Source: Aquitalea aquatilis
Lineage (GTDB): Bacteria > Pseudomonadota > Gammaproteobacteria > Burkholderiales > Chromobacteriaceae
Length of the DNA: 64,000 nucleotides
NCBI RefSeq assembly: GCF_005155025.1
Contig: NZ_CP039731.1
Coordinates: 806,001-870,000, forward strand
Direction: 5' to 3'
The notes beneath the pieces are model-generated. The model was given only the letters and a program-made list of their open reading frames with translations, was not told the DNA's origin and ran no database searches. Made by a program: the position numbers and the translations under genes. This document shows, piece after piece, positions 41,926 to 53,400 of this stretch. How positions within the stretch are numbered: position 1 is the first letter of the stretch; each line of letters starts with the position of its first letter.

Positions 41926-43848
41926 ATGCCCGTGATTACACGCAAACTTTCCCTGGTGCAGCGCCTGTGGCTGCTGTTGCTGCTGCTGATGACGCTATCC
42001 ATTGGCGGCGCACTGATTGCCAATCTGCTGAATGCCCGCAATTACCTGGAGCAGCAACTGAGCGCCCAAAGCGCCGATACCGCCAACTCGCTGGCACTGA
42101 TGGTCACCCAGTACAAGGCTGATCCGGTGATGGCGCAAACCCTGCTCAGCGCCGCTTTCGAACAAGGACATTTCGCCGAAGTGCGCTGGGAAGGCGTACC
42201 TGCCGATGCCGCCATCCGCCTGCGCAACAACAACGGGCTGGAAGACACGCCAAGCTGGTTTCACCGCCTGCTGCCGCTCAGGCCGCAAAGTGGCCAGGCC
42301 CAGGTCAGCAATGGCTGGCTACAGGCTGGCCGCATCGTGGTCGTGGCCCATCTGGGCTATGCCTACAGCTCGCTCTGGCTAGGGGCGCTGCAAACCGTGT
42401 TCTGGCTGGTGGTCATTGGCCTGGCAGCCGGCCTGCTCGGCTTTTTCGATATCCGCAGCCTGCGCCGGCAGCTGCATGCGGTGGTCGAACAGGCACACGC
42501 CATCAGTGAACAGCGCTTCATGCGCATTCCCATTCCCGGCATCCCCGAGCTGGCCGAAGTCGCCAGCGCCATGAACACCATGGTGGAGCGACTGCAAAAC
42601 TACCTGCTCGGCCTGCGCGACGAGGTGGACCGCCTGCGGCGTGCCGCGCTGACCGACAGCAGCACCGGCCTGCCCAACCGCGAAGCCTTCGAACAACGCT
42701 TCTCCAGCCTGCTCGACCCACAAGCCGACCCAGCCAACGGACATCTGCTGCTGATCCGCATCGCCGGCCTGGCCGAGCTCAACCAGCGCCTGGGTGGCCG
42801 CCGCACCGATGCCCTGCTCAAGCGCGTGGCCGACGACCTGTCCACCCAGTGCCAGCACCATCGCGGCTGGATGGCCACCCGCCTGCGCGGTGCCGACTTT
42901 GCCCTGTTCTGCCCCGAGCTGGGCGCAGCAGAAGCCTGCAAGCTGGCAGATGAGCTCTGCCTGCTATGGCCGGTGTACTGGACGATGGAATTGTCCGACC
43001 AGCCCGGCCTTGGCCATATTGGTATCACCCACTTCCAGAGCGGCGACAAACTGGGCGAAGTACTGACCCGCGCCAGCCATAGCCTGACCGTGGCAGAAGC
43101 CCAGCCGCTCAATAGCTGGAAACTGGATGACGGGGCCGGCAACCCGCAGCAGACCAGCGATTTTGACTGGAAGCAGCTGCTGGAAACCGTCTGCCAGGAC
43201 AACTCGCTGCAGCTGCGCTGGTATCCGGTATGCGACCCGGACAAGACGATACTGTGGCATGAAGGCATGCTGTTTCGCCCGGCCAGCGGACAGATCCCGG
43301 CCATGAGTGCACTGCGGCTGGTTTCCCAGGCCGCCCGGCTGGGGCTGATCCACCGACTGGACATCAATACCCTGGCGCTGGCGCTGCAACAGGGCCCGCA
43401 AGGCGTGCTGGCAGTGAATATGTCGCCAGCTTCGCTGCATCACCCCGACTTCCTGCCGGCCATCCTGCACTTGCTGCAGCAGCACCCGCAGCGCCAGATC
43501 AATTTCGAGTTTCACGAAACCGGGCTGGACGAGCACTGGGAGCATTTTATCGCCTTCAGCCGCGCCATCCGCCCGGCAGGCCATCAGCTGGCGGTAGAAA
43601 TACAGGGCCACAATATGGCACTGGTAGCACGCACGCACGAAGCCAGCATCAGCTATCTGGTGCTGGACAACACCCTCACCCAGGGCATGCACAGTGACGA
43701 GGGCCGTGCCGCCTTGCTGCGTGGTTTGCTGCGCATGGCCTCGCTGATGGGAGTGCGGCTGGAAGCCAAGGGCGTCAACGATACCGCGGATGCCACAGCG
43801 CTCATCGAAATGGGTGTGCACTGCCTGACCGGGCCAGCCATCAGCTAA
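41926..43848 (+). CDS. lapD: c-di-GMP receptor LapD (degenerate GGDEF-EAL)
   Basis: 640 residues. Membrane helix 1 about 15-37, a periplasmic LapD/MoxY-like output domain (about 38-150), membrane helix 2 about 153-175, HAMP (about 176-230), then a degenerate GGDEF domain (RGADF at 321-325 in place of GGDEF) and a degenerate EAL domain (E446-G-M in place of EAL; DDFG lost). Loss of both catalytic motifs with retention of the fold is exactly the LapD pattern: a receptor that binds c-di-GMP with its EAL domain and sequesters LapG in the periplasm. Start ATG 41926; a TTG at 41920 overlaps lapG. Confidence 0.95.
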   Translation: MPVITRKLSLVQRLWLLLLLLMTLSIGGALIANLLNARNYLEQQLSAQSADTANSLALMVTQYKADPVMAQTLLSAAFEQGHFAEVRWEGVPADAAIRLRNNNGLEDTPSWFHRLLPLRPQSGQAQVSNGWLQAGRIVVVAHLGYAYSSLWLGALQTVFWLVVIGLAAGLLGFFDIRSLRRQLHAVVEQAHAISEQRFMRIPIPGIPELAEVASAMNTMVERLQNYLLGLRDEVDRLRRAALTDSSTGLPNREAFEQRFSSLLDPQADPANGHLLLIRIAGLAELNQRLGGRRTDALLKRVADDLSTQCQHHRGWMATRLRGADFALFCPELGAAEACKLADELCLLWPVYWTMELSDQPGLGHIGITHFQSGDKLGEVLTRASHSLTVAEAQPLNSWKLDDGAGNPQQTSDFDWKQLLETVCQDNSLQLRWYPVCDPDKTILWHEGMLFRPASGQIPAMSALRLVSQAARLGLIHRLDINTLALALQQGPQGVLAVNMSPASLHHPDFLPAILHLLQQHPQRQINFEFHETGLDEHWEHFIAFSRAIRPAGHQLAVEIQGHNMALVARTHEASISYLVLDNTLTQGMHSDEGRAALLRGLLRMASLMGVRLEAKGVNDTADATALIEMGVHCLTGPAIS

Positions 43849-43871
43849 GCGCCCCACATGAGCTGCCAACA

Positions 43872-43903
43872 CCCCGCCTCCAGCCACTGGACGCGGGGTT
43901 TTT
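43872..43903 (+). terminator. Terminator after lapD
   Basis: CCCCGC (43872-43877) / GCGGGG (43893-43898) stem, long loop, followed by TTTTT. Confidence 0.65.
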
Positions 43904-43941
43904 CATGCCTGGCGCGGCCGGCGCTGAGCGCTGGTCACAAT

Positions 43942-43973
43942 AAAAAAGCCGACAGCGTGTCAGGCTGTCGGCT
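43942..43973 (-). terminator. Terminator after the adhesin gene
   Basis: Ten-base stem AGCCGACAGC (43947-43956) / GCTGTCGGCT (43964-43973); read on the minus strand it is followed by a run of T. It ends the 18-kb lapA transcript. Confidence 0.9.
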
Positions 43974-43991
43974 GTGCGGGCTAGGGCTGGC

Positions 43992-44480
43992 TTAGTCGGT
44001 GATCAGCTTGCCGCCATTCAGCAGGTTTTGCAGGATCTGGCTGTCCGACAGCAGCGTGGTGCCGCTATGGGTCAGGTCAACATTCTGCAGCACAATCTGC
44101 TGGGTCTCATGCGCGGCCAGATTACCGGTTTCGCTGACATGAATCACCGTGCTGGTTACCCCAGCAGTCGTGCTGGTGGTGAAGTGCAGGTAATTGCTCA
44201 GGTTACCGACATCCGTACCGCTATGGCTTTCGCCTACCAGCAAATCACGCAGATCCAGCTTGTCACCACCATTGGTCACCGTTGCAGTCTTGAAGTTGAT
44301 GATGGTATCCACGGCCGGCGTTGCTACCGTGCCCTGGTCACCCAGCACCCACTTGAAGGTATCCACACCGGTGGTGCCACTGGTCATGGTGTCGTTACCC
44401 GCACCACCATGCAGCAAGGTGGCACCGGTTCCGGCGTACAGATAGTCAGTACCCGCCGTGCCATGTACTTCATTACCAGC
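43992..44480 (-). other. Type I secretion C-terminal domain of the adhesin
   Basis: Residues about 5888-6049: GNEVHGTAGTDYLYAGTG, GGAGNDTMTSG, DTFKWVLGDQGT, DTIINF and KLDLRDLL are the hallmarks of the VC_A0849-type C-terminal target of large RTX adhesins. Confidence 0.85.
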
Positions 44481-47400
44481 TCCGACCAGGAAAGACACCG
44501 GCACAGTCGACGAGGTCGCTGTATTGCCATTGCTTTCAATCGCGGTCACGGTGGCGTTGAAGCTGACCTGTCCATGGTAGCTGCCGGACAACTGCAAGGA
44601 ACCGCTTTGCAGATCGCTCAGGCTCAGACCCGTTACCGTCAGGTTGCCAGAAGCGTCCGGGGTGTAGGTCGTGCCATGCAGCACCAGTGATGGCGTTCCT
44701 TCGGCAGAGGTCAGGCCGCTGATATTCAGCGTCAGGGTTTCCGTGCTGACAGCCACCGGATGCGAAGCCGTCATCAGACTGGACAGGGCGATGGTGGTCG
44801 TTGCCGCATCGCTGGCCTGGAAACCGCCCTGGATCAGCACGATATTGTCCACCATGGCACCACGGCCACTGGAATCGACCGCACTGGCCGGGGTGTCGGT
44901 CAGAATGGTGATGACCTGATTGCCGCCGGCACCGGTAAAGTCGAAGGAAATATTGCGCCAGTCCAGTGTGCTGCCGGATGTCGCCGAATATTCGGCCACC
45001 AGCTTGCCATCCACATAGATGCCGATCTTGTTGATATCGGTGGAATAACCCGGCCGACCGGCAAAATCCATGGACAACTGGTATTCCGCCCCCGCCACCG
45101 TGGCAACGGTACGGGTAATGCCCAGCGTCTGGATAATGTTGGTAGCCGAGTTGTTCAGCTCAATCCAGTGGGTGTTGCCGGCACCGGTAGACGAAGCCGG
45201 GGTGATGGTGCTGCCGCTGGCCGTGGTCATGGTGTCGCTGGAAGTCCAGATCTCGAAACCATTGATACCGCCAGGTGCCACATCGTTGCTGGTCACCAGC
45301 GTCCAGCCCTCGGCTGTTGTCGAGGTGGTTGTCTGGTTGGTGGCTTCCCAGGTGGTATTGAACAACTGGGTCGTCGTGATGTTCGATACCAGATTGATGG
45401 TCGGCAACGTGGTATCCACCGTCAGTACATGGGTGGCCGGTGTGGCTGCATTGCCGGCGGTATCGCTGACATTGGCCGTCACCGTGACACTACCATCCGC
45501 CAGCTTGACCACATCGGTCGCCGGTACGGTTACCGACCAGCTATTACCGCTTACCGTAGCGGTGTAGTGAACGTTGTTCAGCACCACATCCACCTTCTGG
45601 TTATCGGCCACACCTACCGTGCTACCGCTCACCAGCAGTGACTGATTGTGTTCGGCGGCATTGATCACATCATCACCGGACAGCGTGGTGGCAATGGCAA
45701 TGGTCGGTGCCGTCAGATCAATCTTGGCACTGTCGCTGGCGCTGGCCGAAGTATTGCCGGCCGGGTCGCTGACCGAAGCCGTTACCGTCAGCGTGCTGCC
45801 ATCGGCCGGTGTGGCCGGAGTCAGCACCACCTTGCCGGCGGTGATTTCAGCAGCCGTCAGCACATGGCCGCTCTGCACCACGCCATTGATGGTGACATTC
45901 AGCGTGTCGCCAGCCTTGGCATTGCTCGGCAGGCCGATATTCACCGTATCGGTGGTGGCGCTGCCCTGCTCGGCCTTGTTGATGTAGCCGTCGTTGTTGA
46001 CGTCGGTGGCAATCACCACAGTCGGTGCCGACGGGCCGCTAATGTCTTCAATGGCAGCTGCGCTACCCGTGCTGGAGACATTGCCATGGGTATCGGTCTG
46101 GGTGGCCGAAATGCTGACCGATTTGCCATCACCCGGTTCCGGCATGCTCAGCGTCACCACGCCGGTGCTGGCGTTGTAGCTGGCCGTAACCCCGTTGGCA
46201 GCACCGTTGATGGTGCCGTCATGGTTAACCACCAGCTTGGTCACCACGCCATTGTCGGTCACGGTGAGGTTGGCACTGCCACCGGCGCTGATCAGGCTCT
46301 TGTCCAGGGTCACCGTCGATTGCAGCGTCACGGTACCATTGGTGGTTTCCGTGCTGTTGAGGTAGCCATCCTGATTGCTGTCGGTGGTAATCACCACCGG
46401 CGGCGTGGTTGGCAAGTGGTAGCTATCGCTGCCCACACCAGAGGTATTACCTGCCAGATCGGTCACGGTGGCATTCACCGTCAGCGTGGTCCCAACCGGC
46501 GGCGTCGTCACCGGCAGGTAAATCACACCATTCTGATAGCTGTACACCAGGCCGCTGCCATCAACCAGCTGATTGCTGGAATTCAGGTGCAGCGTCACAT
46601 CCGTACCCGTGCTGGAAGTGATATGCACGGTACCGCTATTGTTCAGTTCGGTCTGATCCTTGGCGTCCAGCGTGACGGTAGCCGTCATGGTATTGCTGCC
46701 CACCAGGCTGATGACGCTGGCAGTCGTGCCGCCAGTCGGTGTCAGCGTGCTCTGGAACATGGCTTGACCGCCCTGATCCCAGTACACGATCTGGATGGTA
46801 TGCAAATTACCCGCCGTGGCACCCAGAGTCAGGGAGAAGTCGGTACCGGTCGGCGATTGATTCGCGTTTCTGGTGGCAACCGTCACCCCATCCACGATGA
46901 TCTGGTAACCATCGTCCGCCAACACCGTCAGCTTGTAAGTACCCGACGATGCCGCGAACACACCATTCATGCTGATGATGGCCTGATTGGTGGAACCATA
47001 CGTGCTGGCGTATTGCACATTGCTGGCGTTGCTGCCCAGGAAGTTGGCCAGATTGCCACTGGCACCCAGATTGCCGGTCACCGTGGTGGCCACGCCAAAA
47101 CTCAGCGCGTCGGCCACAAAAGTAGCCGTCGGGCTATGGCTGGCAATATCGCTCAGCACCTGGCTTAGCGGTGTTGTTCCGGTAATGGCCGAATCATTCA
47201 GACCGTAGTAATTACTGGTCAGGCCATTGGCCAGAATGGTCACCACCGGCGTATCCGGCGCGGTGGTATCACGTACCGCACTGTCGCTGGCGCTGGCCGA
47301 GGTATTGCCGGCGACATCAGTGATGGTCGCCGCTACATTCAGCGTACCGCCTTCTGCCGGGGCGTTCGGGGTGATCACCACCTGACCAGCGCTGATTTCA

Positions 47401-50400
47401 GCAGCAGTCAGCACATGGCCGGCTTGGGCCACGCCATTGATGGTGACATTCAGTGTGTCGCCAGCCTTGGCATCCGCCGGCAGGCCGATGTTCACCGTAT
47501 CGGTGGTGGCACTGCCCTGCTCGGCCTTGTTGATGAAGCCATCGTTATTGGCGTCGGTGGCGATGACCACGGTCGGAGCCGACGGGGCGGTAGTGTCGCG
47601 TACCGCGCTATCGCTGGCGCTGGCCGAGGTATTGCCGGCAACGTCAGTGATAGTGGCCGCCACGTTCAGCGTGCCGCCTTCGGCCGGTGCGTTCGGGGTG
47701 ATCACCACCTGACCGGCGCTGATTTCAGCAGCGGTCAGGACATGACCCGCCTGGGCCACGCCATTGAGGGTGACGTTCAGCGTGTCACCCGCCTTGGCAT
47801 CCGTCGGCAGGCCTATGTTGACGGTATCTGTCGTGGCACTACCCTGCTCAGCCTTGTTGATGAAGCCGTCGTTGTTGGCGTCGGTCGCGATGACCACGGT
47901 CGGCGCGGACGGGGCGATGGTGTCGCGAACGGCACTATCGCTGGCGCTGGCCGAGGTGTTACCGGCCACGTCAGTGATGGTCGCCGCTACATTCAGCGTA
48001 CCGCCTTCAGCCGGGGCGTTCGGCGTAAGGACGACCTGACCTGCAGTAATTTCAGCAGCCGTCAGCACATGACCCGGCTGAGCCGTACCGTTGATAGTGA
48101 CATTCAGCGTATCGCCGGCCTTGGCATCCGCCGGCAGGCCGATGTTAACGGTATCCGTCGTCGCACTACCCTGCTCGGCCTTGTTGATGAAGCCGTCGTT
48201 GTTGGCATCGGTGGCGATGACCACGGTCGGGGCCGACGGCGCGGTGGTGTCGCGAACGGCACTGTCGCTGGCGCTGGCCGAGGTATTGCCGGCGACATCA
48301 GTGATGGTCGCCGCTACATTCAGCGTACCGCCTTCTGCCGGGGCGTTCGGGGTGATCACCACCTGACCAGCGCTGATTTCAGCAGCAGTCAGCACATGGC
48401 CGGCTTGGGCCACGCCATTGATGGTGACATTCAGTGTGTCGCCAGCCTTGGCATCCGCCGGCAGGCCGATGTTCACCGTATCGGTGGTGACACTGCCCTG
48501 CTCGGCCTTGTTGATGAAGCCGTCGTTGTTGGCATCGGTGGCGATGACGACCGTCGGTGCAGACGGCGCGGTGGTGTCGCGAACGGCACTATCGCTGCCC
48601 TGGGCCGAGGTATTGCCAGCCACGTCCGTGATGGTGGCCGCCACGTTCAGCGTGCCGCCTTCTGCCGGGGCGTTCGGGGTCAATACGACTTGACCGGCGC
48701 TGATTTCAGCGGCGGTCAGTACATGACCAGCCTGGGCCACGCCATTGATGGTGACGTTCAGTGTGTCACCCGCCTTGGCATCGCTCGGCAGACCGATGTT
48801 CACCGTGTCGGTGGTGGCACTGCCCTGCTCAGCCTTATTGATGAAGCCATCGTTATTGGCGTCGGTGGCAATCACTACGGTCGGGGCGGACGGCGCGGTG
48901 GTATCCAGCTTGGCGCTGTCGCTGCCCTGAGCCGAAGTGTTACCCGCTACATCAGTGATGGTGGCCGCCACATTCAACGTACCACCTTCAGCCGGTGCGT
49001 TCGGGGTCAGTACGACTTGGCCGGCGCTGATTTCAGCAGCGGTCAGGACATGACCCGCCTGGGCCACGCCATTGATGGTGACGTTCAGCGTGTCACCCGC
49101 CTTGGCATCCGCCGGCAGGCCAATGTTGACGGTATCCGTCGTCGCACTGCCTTGTTCGGCCTTGTTGAGGTAGCCGTCGTTGTTGGCATCGGTGGCGATG
49201 ACCACGGTCGGAGCGGACGGGGCGGTCGTGTCGCGAACCGCGCTGTCGCTGGCGCTGGCCGAGGTGTTACCCGCTACGTCAGTAATGGTCGCGGCCACGT
49301 TCAGCGTACCACCTTCAACCGGTGCAGTCGGCGTCAGGACGACTTGGCCAGCGCTGATTTCTGCTGCGGTCAGCACGTGACCAGCCTGGGCCACACCATT
49401 GATGGTGACGTTCAGCGTATCGCCAGCCTTGGCGTCGGCCGGCAGGCCGATATTGACGGTATCGGTGGTGGCGCTACCTTGCTCAGCCTTATTGATGAAG
49501 CCATCGTTGTTGGCGTCGGTGGCGATGACCACCGTCGGTGCCGACGGCGCGGTGGTGTCGCGTACCGCACTGTCGCTGGCGCTGGCCGAGGTGTTACCCG
49601 CCACGTCAGTGATGGTGGCTGCTACGTTGAGCGTGCCACCTTCGGCCGGTGCGGTCGGAGTGAGAACGACCTGACCTGCAGTAATTTCAGCAGCCGTCAG
49701 CACATGACCAGGCTGAGCGGTACCGTTGATGGTGACGTTCAGCGTGTCACCCGCCTTGGCGTCGCTCGGCAGGCCGATGTTCACCGTGTCGGTGCTGGCG
49801 CTGCCTTGCTCAGCCTTGTTGATGAAGCCGTCGTTGTTGGCGTCGGTGGCGATGACCACCGTCGGCGCAGACGGCGCGGTAGTGTCGCGAACCGCACTGT
49901 CGCTGGCGCTGGCCGAGGTATTGTCGGCCACGTCCGTGATGGTGGCCGCCACATTCAGCGTGCCACCTTCGGCCGGTGCGGTCGGCGTCAGTACAACTTG
50001 GCCAGCACTGATTTCTGCTGCAGTCAGGACATGACCAGCCTGGGCCACGCCATTGATGGTGACGTTCAGCGTGTCACCCACCTTGGCATCGCTCGGCAGG
50101 CCGATGTTCACCGTATCGGTGGTCGCACTGCCTTGCTCAGCCTTGTTGATGAAGCCGTCGTTGTTGGCATCAGTAGCGATGACCACAGTCGGTGCGCTCG
50201 GCGCGGTCGTGTCGCGAACGGCGCTATCGCTGGCGCTGGCCGAGGTATTGCCCGCCACATCAGTGATGGTGGCCGCTACGTTCAGCGTGCCGCCTTCGGC
50301 CGGTGCATTCGGCGTCAGGACGACTTGGCCGGCGCTGATTTCAGCAGCCGTCAGCACATGACCAGGCTGAGCGGTACCGTTGATGGTGACGTTCAGCGTG

Positions 50401-53400
50401 TCACCCACCTTGGCATCCGCCGGCAGGCCGATGTTGACGGTATCCGTCGTGGCGCTGCCCTGCTCGGCCTTGTTGAGGTAGCCATCGTTATTGGCATCGG
50501 TGGCGATAACGACGGTCGGTGCGGACGGGGCGGTGGTGTCGCGAACGGCACTATCGCTGGCGCTGGCCGAAGTGTTGCCGGCTACGTCAGTAACAGTCGC
50601 CGCTACATTCAGCGTGCCGCCGTCAGCCGGCGCCGTCGGGGTGATCACCACCTGACCTGCAGTAATTTCAGCAGCGGTCAGCACATGACCAGCCTGGGCC
50701 ATGCCATTGATGGTGACGTTCAGTGTATCGCCAGCCTTGGCATCCGCCGGCAGGCCGATGTTCACCGTGTCGGTCGTGGCACTGCCTTGCTCAGCCTTGT
50801 TGATGAAGCCGTCGTTGTTGGCATCGGTGGCGATGACCACGGTCGGCGCGGACGGCGCGGTGGTGTCGCGAACGGCACTATCGCTGGCGCTGGCCGAGGT
50901 GTTACCCGCCACATCAGTGATGGTGGCCGCCACATTCAACGTACCACCTTCAGCCGGTGCGTTCGGGGTCAGTACGACTTGGCCGGCGCTGATTTCAGCA
51001 GCGGTCAGTACATAACCGGCCTGGGCCACGCCATTGATGGTGACGTTCAGCGTGTCACCCGCCTTGGCATCCGCCGGCAGGCCGATGTTGACGGTATCCG
51101 TCGTCGCACTGCCTTGTTCGGCCTTGTTGAGGTAGCCGTCGTTGTTGGCATCGGTGGCGATGACCACGGTCGGAGCGGACGGGGCGGTCGTGTCGCGAAC
51201 CGCGCTGTCGCTGGCGCTGGCCGAGGTGTTACCCGCTACGTCAGTAATGGTCGCGGCCACGTTCAGCGTACCACCTTCAACCGGTGCAGTCGGCGTCAGG
51301 ACGACTTGGCCGGCGCTGATTTCTGCTGCGGTCAGCACGTGACCAGCCTGGGCCACACCATTGATGGTGACGTTCAGCGTATCGCCAGCCTTGGCGTCGG
51401 CCGGCAGGCCGATATTGACGGTATCGGTGGTGGCGCTACCTTGCTCAGCCTTGTTGATGAAGCCATCGTTGTTGGCGTCGGTGGCGATGACCACCGTCGG
51501 TGCCGACGGCGCGGTGGTGTCGCGTACCGCACTGTCGCTGGCGCTGGCCGAGGTGTTACCCGCCACGTCAGTGATGGTGGCTGCTACGTTGAGCGTGCCA
51601 CCTTCGGCCGGTGCGGTCGGAGTGAGAACGACCTGACCTGCAGTAATTTCAGCAGCCGTCAGCACATGACCAGGCTGAGCGGTACCGTTGATGGTGACGT
51701 TCAGCGTGTCACCCGCCTTGGCGTCGCTCGGCAGGCCGATGTTCACCGTGTCGGTGCTGGCGCTGCCTTGCTCAGCCTTGTTGATGAAGCCGTCGTTGTT
51801 GGCGTCGGTGGCAATCACTACGGTCGGCGCGGACGGGGCAGTGGTGTCGCGTACGGCGCTGTCGCTGGCGCTGGCCGAGGTGTTACCCGCCACATCGGTG
51901 ATGGTGGCCGCTACGTTCAGCGTGCCGCCTTCAGCCGGGGCGGTCGGCGTCAGTACGACTTGGCCGGCACTGATTTCAGCGGCGGTCAACACATGACCGG
52001 CTTGCGCCACACCATTGATGGTGACATTCAGCGTGTCGCCAGCCTTGGCGTCGGCCGGCAGGCCAATGTTCACCGTATCGGTGGTGGCACTGCCCTGTTC
52101 GGCCTTGTTGATGAAGCCGTCGTTGTTGGCATCGGTGGCGATGACCACGGTCGGGGCGCTCGGGGCGGTGGTGTCGCGAACCGCACTGTCGCTGGCGCTG
52201 GCCGAGGTATTGCCAGCCACGTCAGTGATGGTGGCAGCCACGTTCAGCGTGCCGCCTTCTGCCGGAGCCGTCGGAGTGATCACGACTTGGCCGGCGCTGA
52301 TTTCAGCCGCGGTCAGTACGTGACCGGCTTGCGCCACGCCATTGATGGTGACATTCAGCGTATCGCCGGCCTTGGCATCCGCCGGCAGGCCGATATTGAC
52401 GGTATCCGTTGTCGCGCTGCCCTGCTCAGCCTTGTTGATGAAGCCGTCGTTGTTGGCGTCGGTGGCGATGACCACCGTCGGTGCCGACGGGGCGGTCGTG
52501 TCGCGAACGGCACTATCGCTGGCGCTGGCCGAGGTATTGCCGGCGACATCAGTGATGGTCGCCGCTACATTCAGCGTACCGCCTTCTGCCGGGGCGTTCG
52601 GGGTGATCACCACCTGACCTGCAGTAATTTCAGCGGCGGTCAGCACATGACCAGCCTGGGCCACGCCATTGATGGTGACATTCAGTGTGTCGCCCACCTT
52701 GGCATCGGTCGGCAGACCAATGTTCACCGTGTCGGTGCTGGCGCTGCCTTGCTCGGCCTTGTTGATGAAGCCGTCGTTGTTGGCGTCGGTGGCAATGACT
52801 ACAGTCGGGGCGCTCGGCGCACTCAGGTCCAGACCATAGCTGTCGCTGCCGGTGGCGGTGGAGCTGTTGCCGTGGCTGTCGGTGGTGGTGACGCTGGCGT
52901 GTACCGTGCTGTCGGCCTTCAGGTCAGTGCTGCTGACGGCAATGGTGTAGCCCAGCTTGCCATTGCCCAGATCGATGACCTGGCCGGTGGTGTCGTGGCC
53001 GTTCACAGTCAGGGTGACGGTGTCGCCGACCTTGACGTCACCACCGACAGTGCCGGTGATGATGACGGTCGCACCACTGGTTTCGGCGATGTTCAACACA
53101 TTGTCGGCGGTCACCGGATCAACGGTAATGCTGGCCAGCGGGCCGCTGGTGATCAGCGTCGCGCTATCGCTACCTTGTGCCGAGGTATTACCGGCCACGT
53201 CAGTGATAGTGGCAGCCACATTCAGCGTACCGCCTTCGGCCGGTGCGGTCGGCGTCAGGACGACTTGGCCGGCGCTGATTTCAGCAGCGGTCAGTACATG
53301 ACCCGGCTGAGCGGTACCGTTGATGGTGACATTCAGTGTGTCGCCCGCCTTGGCATCGGTCGGCAGACCAATGTTCACCGTATCGGTGGTGGCACTGCCT

